From Clitopilus passeckerianus (lineage: Eukaryota; Basidiomycota; Agaricomycetes; Agaricales; Entolomataceae): DNA of 64,000 nt. Of the stretch, positions 1 to 12,941 are shown one piece after another; the stretch's first letter is position 1, and every line of letters begins with the position of its first letter. The position numbers and the translations under genes are program-made. The stretch is from NCBI GenBank assembly GCA_944990035.1, contig CALYLX010000015.1, positions 62,001-126,000 on the forward strand. The letters are read 5' to 3'. The notes beneath the pieces were generated by a model. That model was given only the letters and a program-made list of their open reading frames with translations, was not told the DNA's origin and searched no databases.

Positions 1-1725
1 CGCAAATTCGACTCCTACGACGATTCAGTTGTCTCACTGTACTCGCCGACAAAGTCGTTCAAACTGCCGCTATGGATGATCGCAGAGTACGCAAAGAGCT
101 CCAGGACACCTACTCAAAACTCTTGGATACCTCCGTTACCTATATAGGTCGTTCCTCGGAGCACAGCACATGGCTTCGGCGCAGTACGAAGGATTCAATC
201 ATAGCCAGTGGACGTAGTTCACCTGCGCCTCCCAGAGGTCAGGGCTCTCTCAAGTTTATCCTGAATTATGACTGACGTCTCGTAGATGGAATTGAGAAGA
301 CAGATACCGATTCTGTATCCGTGGTTGAGCCAGCCCCAAAGCCAAGCGCCTCTATCGAACTTCTAAATCAAATCACGAGCTTCCTGGCCACGCGTGGGGT
401 GCCTAATCTCCGTCGATTTTTGCTGGATAATGACAAGGTGGTCTCCGCGTGCAACAATATCACCTACTATGTGGTAAATCCATCCATGAGAGGAAAACCG
501 AAGTTTGTTATATTTTCGGCATTCTGATTTATAACTAATTCCCCTGCTAGGCCAATGGATGTAGACACAACGGTGGTCACCATCATCCAAGAGATGGTTA
601 AGATACCAGGCACACTAAAAGCTTGGAGGAATCCAGTTACCGACCTCCTGAACGACAACCGAGTGTTCAACTGTACCTCAGATTTGGCTTTACGCTGGAA
701 ACCCATCGTGAAAGCCCTGTTTGACTCAGACAAAGCGGCCTTTTCTGAGCTGCTCTGTAAGTCGGCAGCTTCTCAGTCGCCTCCGTTGACTCATCGTTGC
801 ATTAGCCAAAGTTGCGACTGCGCCCTCGGCTAACATCTTCACAAACCGCGAATACGAAATGCTTCTTCGGTCCCTCAATGTGCGAAGATTGTCGTTTGCA
901 CTCATAGCTGCAGAGAAGAACCACTTCCTGACATCACTACCAACGATACAAGAGAAACTCGTTGATATCCTTAAGAATGTCAACTCGCCCGTTGTGCAGA
1001 GCGAAGTCTTCCTCTGCGTCCGTGTCCTCCTCTGCCGCCTGTCGCCACATAATTTGACAAGTTTCTGGCCGGTACTTCTGACGGAGCTCGTAAGTTCTTT
1101 CGGTTCATCGTGGTTTCATAGGCTCACACCGCGACCCAGTACCGCATTCTCGAACAAGTTGTGGTCACATTGCCTACCGATGGCTCAGAGGATCTACAGC
1201 TTGTTTTGGCCGCATGCAAATGCCTGGACTTGTTACTAGTGTTGCAAACACTGGAATTCCAAATGTGAGCCTCTGAAGACCCTTACCCATGATACCTGCT
1301 CCTGACGTACCCTTAGACACCAATGGATTTTCGTCACCGATACGGTCGATGCTGTCTATCGACCTGACAATTGGTTCCCTGAGGCGATGATGGATCAACT
1401 ATCTGAAATCGTCGGCGCATTACCTGCGACCGTGAGTACTTCATGGTTTTCGAATCAACGACATGTTTATTCAAACAACTATTCTCAGGATGCCACAAAA
1501 AACAATGTCAACGGACAACAGCACTTGGCCCCCAACCTCGAACTTTCGAATCTTCGTCGACCACTTCTCAATCCGATACGACAAATCGAGAGCATTCGAG
1601 ACCTTGCATCATTCTTTTCCCATGTTAGCATTGCGTCGTATGAGAGCGTTTATGCAAGTGCGGGGAATGTGGACTGGGAAGCCGTCGAGAATGGCATCCT
1701 CGAAGACATGTTTGACGGACGGTGA
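1..1725 (+). CDS. DOP1: DOP1/Dopey homologue, C-terminal part (5' truncated by window)
   Basis: Dopey proteins are large peripheral membrane proteins of the Golgi/endosome system that act with the Mon2 Arf-GEF-like scaffold in membrane traffic and cell polarity. The window holds only the last exons. Successive in-frame pieces read RRVRKELQDTYSKLLDTSVT (near 90-150), a block around 560-720, and the family-typical stretch LRRLSF-type/ IQEKLVDIL.../SEVFLCVRVLLCRLSP at about 860-1080, then LDLLLVLQTLEF and a C-terminal block ending DMFDGR at the TGA 1723-1725. Short introns separate the pieces, for example near 275-320, 500-550, 750-805 and 1088-1120. The upstream start lies outside the window. 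The frame of the first ~70 bases is ambiguous, as two frames look coding there. It is convergent with the EF-hand gene. Confidence 0.8.
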
Positions 1726-1986
1726 CAATCTGATACTCTAGGATTTTTCAGACGCTAGTATACCCAACATTCTCAATAATACCGCATCAAGCATATAACT
1801 TTTTGGTTGACCGCACAAGTGTGAACAAATGAAAGGATACGCTAGACACAAAGAGTGCAGGATACATCCAAGGTGATTCCATGCCCCTCCTGAGGCAGCT
1901 AGGTAACCGATGAACTGAATGATAAATACCTGAAATAAGGGGTAACTCGACAATGGTATATGTATCTAAACCCAACTCCAGCTCGC

Positions 1987-3286
1987 TCAGAAGTCGCCCC
2001 AATTTCTTCGGAATTTGTACTGCATGCGATTCTGCATGTTAGCTCTTCTGAGCCACTGCATCACAAACTAGAACAGGAAACTCACCTTGTATGGCAGATT
2101 CTTCCTCATTTTATCACCAGGTGCGGTAGGTGGCTTGAATCCGGCCTCTCCTGTACCCCAATCGCCCTTCTGTTGACCTTCCTGGAATGCAGTCTTGAAT
2201 CGTACACTAGGATCCTGTTTCTCGGGAGGTGAGACCCTGGTGACCTTCGGAATACCTGGATGCTCCTCTTGTTTGGCTTTCTCAGCTTGGGCTGCGGCTT
2301 CGGCCTGGGCTTTCTCCTGCTCCTTCAGCACTTCTTCAACAGTGATTCCTTGGTACTTCGCTTCCCGCTCGGCCTCCTGCTTCTCGATGGCTTCGTGGTG
2401 AGCGAAATGCTCCAGATCTTCAGGGTGGTTGTAAGACTCGTCGGTTTGGGTTTCGGGTGTTGAATGGAATTGCTCTGACGAATTGTTTGGCATTAGAACT
2501 AATCCACAATCGAGGCGAGTTTGCATCTCAATTTACCTTCGTGGTGAAGGAAGAACTCTAGGAGGGAATAGATTAGAATTTGTAACCAATTTTCCAGCTC
2601 GTAGAAACCTTACCGCTCTCAACATCATAATGGTGACCTTCAGCGCCAAGGCTGTCGAAGTTTGGTAGCCCGTCCAAACCGACCTTCTCCAACTCTGAAG
2701 GGTCAATGAAACCATCCTTATTCAGATCAAGCCTTTGAAGAACTGCATCAACGATGAAGTCTGCCTTCTTCTTATGCTCTTCATCGTCCTGGAGAACTCT
2801 TGAAGTCAGCGAGGGTGGGAATAGATTCGAAGGTCCCTCTTGCCTTTGTATGCTTCTTCGAATAGATATGGTGAACACCATACACAGCTTCAATTTCCTC
2901 CCTATCCCATGCTCCATCGCTATTGCCAGAAGATTAAGAATTCTTTATGAGGACAGTTCGAACTAGATGTATCTTCACATACCCGTTCAAGTCATGTAGC
3001 TTGTGGAAACTGCGAGTATCAAAACTGTCACTGTAGAACCGCTCATTGAGTACCCATCCAATGAGTATACTGGCTGAAGTGTATTACATGTGGTGCTCCG
3101 AGCTCATCTGGAAACGGACCCATTAGCATTTGCTTCTGCTCCTCGTAGGTGAGAGAACCTAATACTTACGTGTCGTTGAGCATATTGCTGGATTGTCTCA
3201 CCAGGAGCAGGTCCTGTATGGTGGTCGCCATGGCCGAGGACGATGGGGGCGAGGACGAGGAGGGACAAGCTAGCGATGGACTTCAT
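1987..3286 (-). CDS. Secreted EF-hand protein, nucleobindin/Ssp120-like
   Basis: The start at 3284-3286 opens a clear signal peptide (MKSIASLSLLVLAPIVLG) followed by HGDHHTGPAPGETIQQYAQRH. After introns come DSFDTRSFHKLHDLNGDG..., which gives one EF-hand loop (D-L-N-G-D-G-A-W-D-R-E-E), and LDLNKDGFIDPSEL, a second canonical loop. A highly charged, coiled-coil-like tail follows (EAIEKQEAEREAKYQ... EEVLKEQEKAQAEAAAQAEK). The last short exon, spliced at about 2094, reads WLRRANMQ... and ends WGDF at the stop 1987-1989. Two EF-hands plus an acidic helical tail behind a signal peptide is the architecture of nucleobindins and yeast Ssp120, Ca2+-binding proteins of the early secretory pathway. No HDEL-type retention signal is seen. 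Assignment to the family is good; the exact role is inferred. Confidence 0.8.
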
Positions 3287-3989
3287 TGGGAGCTCACTGT
3301 ACAAAAAGTCCTTGAAGCCGACAATGCCAGCAACGGTCAGTGTGAACCGCTTAGTCAGCAGTTGTTGGCAAGGGACCCGTGTGGCTGTGTAACTCATTTG
3401 TCTTCACGCGACTTTCAAGTTGACGCGTCTTCAACGCGGCGTTGATATTGTAGTGTTTCACTGTAAAGAAGCGGCCAATATCGAGAGGTGCAAACACGAA
3501 CCAGACGTTGACTAGTTTTTAAGGCCAAATCTTCCTCAAACTCCAAAGCCTTCACGCCAATTGGTCTTAGTTTCTTACGCTTGTTGATTGTTGCCTGGCG
3601 AAGTTTTTCATTAGATCAAGCCGAGGTGTTACCACAACTCTTCAACTCAATGAATGTTTTTCCCCCGTCAGCCAAGCGTGTGACACTCCTTGTTCCTAAC
3701 ACTCAGCCGAGAAAATGATAAGGATGAATGTCAAGGGCGGTGATAAGAAGAGAGACCTCCGTAAGGTCTGGAAGTCTTCAAAAACGCTGATTGGGAGCAG
3801 AAATGCTCAAACAGAAGAAGCTTAATGGAATACGAATTTATTTTCGATGTGCACACGTAGCGCACAGAAGAAGTAAAATGCGTCGGTTCCTGTCCGGGTG
3901 AGTTTTTAATTAAACAGAAATGTAAGTTATCTACGTCTACGGGTGCATCGGGTATGACAGTAAGGGGAATATTCGAAAATGGGGTTGTC
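3287..3989. other. Intergenic region, no gene seen
   Basis: About 700 bp between two minus-strand genes, so it should hold the promoter of the EF-hand gene and the 3' flank of the GH128 gene. No convincing coding stretch or repeat was seen. Confidence 0.6.
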
Positions 3990-5254
3990 CTATGAGAAGA
4001 GTGACATGAAAAATCCAGTAGCGCAGCCAAGGAGCACAGTCGGGGAGCATAGAGAAAAGATGGGACCCGTCAAATCAGATCCAAGGATATTCAAACCCCT
4101 CGGTGATGCATTGAATTGTACGGCAGGATATGTGGTGATAAGAGGTTGATTTGGGTTATCCGATCCATACACCGTCTGGTACGATTTCGTGGGTGGTGCG
4201 GTGATGGTTGACGTGTGAATGGTTTTGACGCCGGTATACATTTCACCGAGCGCATTGAGGCCCCCATCTTCACGAAGTAAGTCTGTGAACGGGAATTAAT
4301 AACTATACGAATAATGTCGGGGAAATAGACTCACTGTATATTCCAGTGTCACGAGGCCGCTAAGGAGATCAATAATTAGCGAGAACGCAGACGAAAGATG
4401 ACCTCAAGCACTCACGAAGAATCCGAACCACGCATACCGCTCGATATACTCGAGGGAGTCCATATAATGAATGGTCTGGTTTAGGAAATCCGCGACCTCG
4501 GTAATATTAGCAGAGGTTGAGGCGTATTCCGTGACCCAGAGCGGGAGCTTAGGGAACTGAGCATGAACATCACCCAAGTAGCTGTAGAACCCCTCAACGC
4601 CTTCCCCATACCTGTGCGATCGCATGAAAGACAGGTCAGGATCCGTGCCAAGATAGATCTTCATACCAGAAAGCACGTACCAGTGAATGGGAAGGAAGTC
4701 GACGGTACAGTTCGCGCACGCGTCAAAGAAGGCTTGAAGCCAAGGCCGTCCCGTGCCAGCTGCGGTGACAGCGGGTCCACCAAGCCGGATCCCAGACTCC
4801 CGGAGCGGTTCAAGGTATTTTATCCATAATGCTGCGGCATCCTCAGGCTTCATATTGGACTCCTGATCAAAGTCAGGTTCGTTGAACGCCTGTCAAAGCA
4901 GCCCGAAAAGTCAATACTATTCATTTGGAGAGGCTAGAGCGTGCTCACGAGGATGGTCTTCGCACCTTGCCGCTTGACTGCATCGGCAAACGTCTCGATA
5001 CCAACAGCACCCCATTGCATTGGGATATACTCGATATTGTCGACTGCGAGGTAGGCAGGAACTGTAGTGCCCCAGTCATACTGCCAGCTAATTTGGCTAT
5101 GACTTTGGTTGGCGTTAATGAGATCTCCCGGTGAATCGGCAGCTGAGAAGGCTAAGCCACGCTTAGAGGTGTTATTCAATGCCTGAGCTACATTGAATTG
5201 CGAGACTGCGATGGCTGCGGATAGCCAGAAAATTGAACGGAATGCGCAGTGCAT
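3990..5254 (-). CDS. GH128-type (Asl1-like) beta-1,3-glucanase, probable GPI-anchored
   Basis: Four exons. Exon 1 is 5254-4949, exon 2 is 4889-4416, exon 3 carries RPRDTGIY near 4360, and exon 4 ends at 3990. The N terminus is a signal peptide (MHCAFRSIFWLSAAIAVSQF). The two family glutamates are visible: the acid/base in AFNEPDF at the start of exon 2 and the nucleophile in LPLWVTEYAS. IHWYVL, ERYAWFGFF and RPRDTGIY are further core strands. After the catalytic domain comes a Ser/Thr/Pro-rich linker and a hydrophobic end (LLGCATGFFMSLFS), typical of a GPI-attachment signal. GH128 enzymes cleave beta-1,3-glucan and in fungi are linked to wall remodelling. Family assignment is strong; the anchor is inferred from the tail. 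Confidence 0.88.
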
Positions 5255-7190
5255 CTCTAGGGTTAAGAAAGGCGAGGAAACGAAGCCTTGGGGATCCTAG
5301 GTGGCCAGAGCAAGCGAAAAAATATTCTGCTTTTTAAACGTCTTTGCTTCATTATCTGGACATGTTCCTTGGCTGCGGGTGAAAGGCGCTCGATAGGGTG
5401 TGCAGCGTATGGCGGCCAGGGCGAACTGTCTTCTCCTTGTCTTCTCCCATCAATGCTTCTTAACGTCAAGATTCGGCGAAGACTGTGCACTGAAAGGCGG
5501 CAGCATGATTATTGCCTGTTCATAAAACACAAAATAGAGTATATTTGCGCAGCCGGTGTTACGGCCCGGAGGTTGGGTCAATTCTCCCTGGAATTGTGGA
5601 GGCAAGGAGATGCTCGAGATGTTCGAATGTAGCAGCCGCCGGCAACATCTCCTCAAAATGAAAAGTTCGGAGAACAAGCAAGATAACCCAATCCAGCCAA
5701 CAAAAAGCGGAGATCAAGCCACGGAACTGCCACGCTAGACAGCCGAGGGTAGAGCAGATATGCCAATTGAGTACGAGAGTAAACGTCCTATTGGTCAACG
5801 GTATTATGGAGGTGTTATACAAGCGTCAAAAGCCTTCGTATGCCCATCGACAAGTCCTTTCAATCCACTTGTCATCTGGGTCACTGATAGCGCCTGTCAA
5901 AGAACCATGTCACTTTCAGATCCAGGTAGACTTTTCACGATACCGAGTATAAGCATGTACGATGAAGTGTGAGCAATTATCGGCTGTCTGTAGTGGGAGG
6001 CTCAGGTTACGAATGTCGTTGGCTGCAAGTTTTCCCGCCGAATTCCGCGAGTTAGGATCTCAACGAAGAGAGTAGCAAGCTTCCATCGATCACCCTGCAG
6101 GCCTCAATGTACTCGTCGTGTTGTAGAGTAGAGCTGCAAGCTGATCCGATATCATTCCTCAAACACTTCGGCTCTTGGTAGTGGTGTTCAACGGACCGTC
6201 CAATGAGGTGGGCAGGACCAAACCCACAAAGCGAAAGCAGTGCAGTGAAATTCGATGTCCGACATGAACAAACCTGTTACCACGCATCTACGCTTCACCT
6301 CGACGAAAAGACTGCATAATCCAAATGTTGAATACTTCAAATTTTGTGGATAGAATTTGGCATGTGTCTGGTTATGAGTCTGCCTAAACATGCGATTCAA
6401 TGAGAGTTGGGAGGGCCGCCATGCGGAATGATAGTGGAATCTTGGCGAGCTCTGGGACTGGCATCCTTCCATTCGCCTGACTTTAACTCTGGGTGCCATT
6501 TTTATGCTATACGTTGAGCCTTTCTATGACCACTGACGTGAATTCGATTATGTTGGATGGCCGTTCCGGTATTATTATGAAGAACAGCTGGCGTAAGGCC
6601 GGCGAAGCGCACTCACACAGGTCCTGAAACAAATACCCCATTATCCTTTTGGATGGTGTGTACGTATGGACCTGAAGGATTTTGTGGTGGAAGGGACACT
6701 CTCTCTTTGTCCTCGGTGGAAATTCAAGCTCTACTTGCCAGGGCAGAGTGCGGCCGCCCCGGTCCAGTAGCTGAGTGTGAAAATGTTGAGTTCTGTTCAG
6801 CAGCTCACAACTCGTCCTGGGTAGAACCTCTTGTGCCTTGTACGACGAGCCTGCATCTTCCAGCGAGGAAACGTTAATCCAACTGCATTTCCAACCATAA
6901 GTCGCCGCAATGGTGCGGAGACAACGCTGTCAAGCCAGCTGAAGCGAGCGAGCCAATCATATTGGCATATACCGGATAGCGGCATCTAAATGTCAAGCAA
7001 GTGCATCTGCATGGTCAGATGTAGACTTTGCTCAAGCTTACACCGTCTCCGCGAATCCGATGTGTGGCAGCTCAAAACCGTCATACAGCTGCTTTGGCTG
7101 TCAATATATAAGACTTATGCGGCTCTCGAACGGCAGCTGAACTGAAAATCGCCTCGCGATACCTACCCCTCAAGGCTCCCAAAGGTCACT
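5255..7190. other. Gene-poor 1.9 kb between divergent GH128 and ABC transporter genes
   Basis: Only short, unconvincing open frames occur here (for example 6188-6499 minus and 6653-6877 plus), with no recognisable domain. The segment must contain the promoters of the two divergent genes. Confidence 0.5.
7105..7112 (+). promoter_or_regulatory. TATA box candidate of first ABC transporter
   Basis: TATATAAG lies about 80 bp upstream of the ATG at 7191, in the correct orientation. It resembles the TATAAAAA found at a similar distance upstream of the second ABC paralogue. Confidence 0.5.
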
Positions 7191-10100
7191 ATGACCGATA
7201 CGCCATTGTACAATATGTTCACCCACTCTGAGGATCGAAGAAGAACTTGGACACCTGGAGAACGCCAGCTGCCTGCCGACGTGCTACGCGCTAGGAGGGA
7301 ATTCGATGCCCTGGAGGAACAATTCAATTTCCAACCGCAGGTGCAGCACAAACGATCCGACTTGAGCGATTCGACTACGTCTACGGTCACAGTTGAAGGC
7401 GATGTGGAGAAAGGACTTGAGGCAAAAGATCCAAATCGCTTCAATTTGCGCGACTATCTTACCTCCTCGAACGACGCCAACCAAGCAGCTGGAATTAAGC
7501 ACAAGGTGTGTTTCCTAATTCCCATCTACTCTACCATTTGTCTGATAGGCTGCTCTCTTCAGCATGTTGGTGTAACATGGGAAGACCTCCAGGTTGATGT
7601 TCCAGGTGGCGACTTCAAAATCTTCGTACCCACTCTTGGACGTGTGTCTATCTTCGCCATTCTTGACCGAAGTCGCTCTGACCAGAAATTAGTTGCTGCA
7701 CTCGCATTCTTCCTCGGGCCATTCCTTTGGCTCCATAATCTCCTTCGTCCGATTCTACCTTTCAAGAAGGATGCACCCACACGGACCATACTCCACAAGT
7801 GAGTTTTTTCGAGCAGTTCACTCCAGACGGCTGCTAAAGATATTTTCACTTCCAGATCGTCCGGTGTATTAAAACCAGGCGAGATGTGTCTCGTTTTGGG
7901 CTGCCCGGGTTCAGGTTGCACAACGTTTTTGAAAACTATCGCCAACCAGCGGGAAGAGTTTGCAAAAGTTTCCGGAGACGTACTCTACGCGGGTATTGAT
8001 GCCGCAGAAATGGCCAAGACTTACAAGGGAGAAGTTGTCTACAACCAAGAAGGTAAAACACGGATTTTAATTTCATGCTCCGTCGCTAAACCTCATCAAC
8101 AGACGACATCCATATTGCTACTCTTACGGTTGCTCAAACTCTGGCATTCGCCTTATCAACGTAAGCTCATTCCTTTTGATTTCAAACACCTTTTAATCCT
8201 CTGGAAACAGGAAAACACCCGGACCTAATGGACGTCTACCCGGCGTGACCAGGAAGCAGTTCGACAATGAAGTCCAAGACACCCTTCTTCGCATGCTGAA
8301 CATCGCACATACGAAACAAACCTTAGTCGGAGACGAGTTTGTGCGAGGCGTATCAGGAGGTGAACGCAAGCGCGTCAGTATCGCCGAGATGATGGCCACT
8401 CGTGCTCGCGTTCAATGCTGGGATAACTCTACTCGGGGCTTGGATGCCTCGACGGCACTTGATTATGTCAAGTCTCTTCGAGTTTTGACGGATGTTCTTG
8501 GCCAAACGACTTTTGTGACGCTGTGAGTTTTTCGGACTTTTGTTTTAATAACTCTACGCGCTGACAACGGCTACCTTTCAGCTACCAGGCTGGCGAGGGT
8601 ATTTACGATCTATTTGACAAAGTCCTGGTCATAGATCAAGGCCGCCAAGTTTTCTTCGGACCTCCCACCGAGGCACGAGCGCACTTTGAGTCCATCGGCT
8701 ACAACCCCTTGCCCCGCCAAAGTACCGCCGACTACCTGACCGGGTGCACGGATCCCAACGAACGCCAATTCGCACCTGGAAGGAGTGAATACGATGTACC
8801 GTCAACCCCTGAAGCCCTCGAGGACACATACGTCAAATCGGAACTCGGGCTCCTGAACTTCCAAGAAGTTGACTACTACAAACAATCCATGGAAGTGGAA
8901 AAGGCTGACCAAGAGGCCTTCCGTGCAGCGGTTCTGGACGACAAGAAGAAGGGTGTTTCGAAGAAGAGTCCCTATACACTTTCGTTCGTCGGACAGGTCA
9001 AGGCTTTGACTCGCCGCCAGTTCTTGTTGAGATTGCAGGACAAGTTCCAGCTCTTCACCAGTTATGGCTTGGCTATTGCCCTCGCATTCGTTATCGGTGC
9101 CGCATATTACGATCAACCCCTGACATCTGCTGGTGCATTCACTCGTGGAGGGTACGTCTCTTCTCTACTTCTTCATATTTCATGAATAACAGGCTATTAT
9201 AGTGTCATATTCGCCACTCTTCTGACCACTTGCTTGGACGCTTTCGGTGAACTGCCCGCACAAATGCTGGGCCGTCCTATTCTACGCAAGCAAACGGGCT
9301 ACAGCATGTATCGTCCATCCGCCATCGCCATCGCAAACACTATCGCGGATCTCCCATTCTCTGCAACCAGGATTCTCATCTACAACATCATTGCCTATTT
9401 CCTGTCTGGGCTACACCGATCCGGCGGCGCTTTCTTCACCTTCCATCTCATCAACTATGTCGCCTACCTGGCTATGCAAGGCTTCTTCAGGACTTTTGGC
9501 CTCATCTGCTCCAACTTCGACGCGGCTTTCCGTCTTGCGGTCTTCTTCATCCCCAATTTGTAAGTGATTATAGCTCTGTACTGGTGAACCGCTGGCTCAT
9601 GCTGCCAACAGTATTCAGTACAGTGGATACCTCATTCCTGTCATTGCCATGAAGAGGTGGCTTTTCTGGATCTACTATATTAATCCTGTCGCCTATGGTA
9701 AATATCTCCTTCCACTGTATGTGAATGAACCTAACGACCTCTTCAGCATGGCAAGCTTGTATGGAGAACGAATTCATGAGGATCTCGGTGCGCACGATTT
9801 TCATTTGTACTCATGTGTTCCCTCTAACCCTCTCAATATAGCTTGTATGCGACGGCAACTACATTGTTCCTCGTAATGGTCTCAGCCTCAGCAAATATCC
9901 CTCAGGATTGGGCCCTAATCAGGTCTGCACCCTCTTCGGTGCCAGAGGTGGAAGCTCCTTGATCGCTGGACGAGACTACATCCGTGTTGGCTATGGACTG
10001 GACGTCAATGACCTCTGGCGACGCTGCTTCCTTGTTATCGTCGGATTCCTGATCGTGTTCCAAATTACTCAGATTGTGGCTCTGGAATTCTTCCCTGTAA

Positions 10101-12691
10101 GTGGTTCCGTTGATTGCCACATAATTCAAACTAACCCTGGTTCAGCAATACGGGTTCAGTCCGACTTACAGGATCTTCTCTAAGGAAAACGACGAACTGA
10201 AGAAGAGGAACACAGTTCTTGTGCAAAGGAAGCAGAAGCGACGGGAGGATAAAGAAAAGAAGGAAAAGGGAGGAAAGTCCGACGTTGAAAAGCCCCAGCT
10301 CAATGAAGTCGCTCGACCCAGGTAAGAGGGCAAGTTCCTTATTGAAGTTAACCACCTCTCAAACGAGTGTTTAGCTTCAAGGACAAGAAGACATTCACTT
10401 GGGAAAACCTTAACTATCACGTACCGGTCCCGGACGGCCAACGTCGCCTTTTGCACGATGTTTGCGGCTACGTTAAGCCCGGAACGTTAACTGCTCTCAT
10501 GGGTGCATCTGGTGCTGGGAAAACCACCTGTCTTGATGTATTGGCCCAAAGAAAGAACATAGGTGTCATTTCCGGCGATATTCTTGTCGACGGTCGACCT
10601 TTGAACTCAGACTTTGCGCGAGGCACCGCATATGGTACGTCTATCTAAATTAGAGCGGTTCGATGGTTGACACCCTTTTAGCTGAGCAGATGGATGTTCA
10701 TGAAGCCTCTGCGACCGTTCGCGAGGCGCTAAGGTTCTCTGCCTATCTCCGCCAACCATACCACGTTTCGAAGGAAGAAAAGGATCAATACGTGGAGGAG
10801 ATTATCGAATTGCTGGAACTTCAAGATCTAACAGAAGCACTGGTGTTCTGCCTGAACGTTGAAGCCAGAAAACGACTTACGATCGGTGTTGAACTTGCTA
10901 GCAAACCTGAACTTCTGCTCTTCTTGGATGAGCCAACATCTGGCTTGGACGCTCAAAGGTAAGCCCGCAAACATCACCAGGAAATATCGTGATTTAATGA
11001 TGGACTTTTCAGCGCTTGGAACCTCGTTCGTTTCCTCCGTAAGCTCGCAGATCAAGGCCAAGCTATATTGTGCACCATCCATCAACCCTCTTCCCTCCTT
11101 TTCGAAAGCTTTGATCGACTTCTCCTGCTCGAACGTGGTGGTGAAACTGTCTACTTCGGGGATATAGGCAAAGACTCGTCGGTTCTCCGCGACTACCTCG
11201 CACGCAATGGTGCTCAATGCCCTTCAACTGTCAACCCGGCAGAATACATGCTCGAGGCTATTGGCGCTGGTGTAAACCCTAGAGTTGGTCCTCGTGATTG
11301 GAAGGATGTTTGGCTCGACTCTCCCGAATACCGACAAGTCCGTGAGGAGATCGATCAGGTCAAGGCGAAAGGATTAGCAAAACCACAGCAAGAGAAGAAG
11401 CTTCTGAGCACATATGCCACTCCATTCTTGTACCAACTCAAGGTTGTTGCTCAGAGGAACAACATTGCTTTGTGGAGATCACCCGACTACATTTTCACCC
11501 GACTCTTCGTTTGCGGCTTCATTTCTCTATTCATTTCACTGTCCTTCCTCCAACTTGGGCACAGCATCAGAGATTTGCAATTCAGAGTCTTTGGAATGTA
11601 CGCATCCTTGTTCCCTACCTTTCTTTCCTTGCCGCTAAATGTCCGTTCTCAGCTACTGGGTCGTCGTGCTCCCAGCCATCGTCACCACCCAGATCGAACC
11701 TCTGTTCATCTTTAATAGAAGGACCTTCATCAGAGGTATGTGCATATCAAACTATAGCGATGGCTTTACTTAATCCACCCGCAGAATCGTCCAGTCGGAT
11801 CTACTCGCCCTACGTTTTTGCAATTGGGCAGCTGCTTGGCGAGATACCCTATAGTATCCTATGTGGTATCCTTTATTGGGTTTTGATGGTAAGACTTGAT
11901 TGGTAACACATTAGGCAAATAAACTCACAGTATACAGGTGTATCCTATGGGCTTCGGCCAAGGTAGCGCTGGAACCAATGGAACCGGCTTCCAACTCCTC
12001 GTTATCATTTTCATGATATTGTTTGGTGTAACCTTGGGTCAGATGGTTGCTGCCTTCTCTCCGAGCGTCCAGGTGAGCGATGCGACAGTTCTTCGCGAAT
12101 TCGGGAAAACTAACCCCGACTGCTCAAAGGTGGCCGTCCTTTTCAATCCTTTCATTTCCCTCGTTCTTTCGACCTTCTGCGGTGTGACTATCCCGTACCC
12201 TGCCTTGATCAAATTCTGGAAGTCGTGGCTTTATCAACTTGACCCCTTCACTCGAACACTTGCGGCCATGGTGTCAACTGAACTAACGTTCGTGCTTTTT
12301 TATGTTCCAAATCTTAACCCTCTGACACTTTCATAGCGGTCTTCGAATTACTTGCAAGCCGGATGAGTTTGCCGTCTTCAATCCTCCTTCGGGACAGACT
12401 TGTGCCCAATGGGCTCAAGACTTTGCAGGCACCTTCGGAGGCTACATTGACAACTTGAATGACACAAGCGCGTGCCGATACTGTCAGTACAAGGTCGGCG
12501 ATGAATTCTTCAATCCTCTCAACATCAAGTATTCTCTGAGATGGAGAGATGTGTTCATTCTCTTCTCCTTCGTTGCCTTCAACGCCATAGTCACGATCAG
12601 TGAGTCCTTTGCCGCCCAAATCCTGTGGCCTACGTTTGACGCCGCGTGTTTCATAGTTGCTTCACGATTCCTCAGATATGCAAAACGCTAA
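7191..12691 (+). CDS. PDR-type full-size ABC (ABCG) multidrug transporter, copy 1
   Basis: Pleiotropic-drug-resistance pumps of the plasma membrane use ATP to export xenobiotics and lipids. The order is NBD1-TMD1-NBD2-TMD2. NBD1 has [19 protein letters not shown], the fungal PDR degenerate Walker A with Cys in place of the catalytic Lys, then [15 protein letters not shown] and [18 protein letters not shown]2 has a normal Walker [19 protein letters not shown], the degenerate signature [15 protein letters not shown] and the Walker [16 protein letters not shown]. Transmembrane blocks follow each NBD, and the extracellular loop before the last helix is Cys-containing ([14 protein letters not shown]). 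Roughly twenty short introns interrupt the gene; every exon continues the expected frame, so it looks intact. A TATA-like site lies ~80 bp upstream. It ends RFLRYAKR, nearly the same as the second copy. Confidence 0.93.
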
Positions 12692-12941
12692 ATACCCTCA
12701 TTCATTTTCCTATTGTCACGGAGTATATTCTACACGATACCTCATTATTTATTCCAGCATCTTAGAAATTAGATTTACAACCCCAACACTCACGGTTTTC
12801 ATCACGGACCCACAATTGTACAACACATCCATGGACGTTAATTTAGATTTGTATTTGTAGTATTTAATTCACACAGAGCGATTCCTTCAATCATCTTCAA
12901 CATCGATTGGTTCAGTGGAGACTGGCATCTATAGGATAGCT
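12692..12941. other. Short convergent intergenic region
   Basis: 250 bp between the stop codons of ABC copy 1 (+) and TPR copy a (-). AT-rich, and likely to carry both 3' UTRs. Confidence 0.5.

Noticed and set aside
5255..7190. Transposon or LTR remnant in the gene-poor stretch
   Set aside because: No terminal repeats, target-site duplications or transposase/reverse-transcriptase motifs could be seen.
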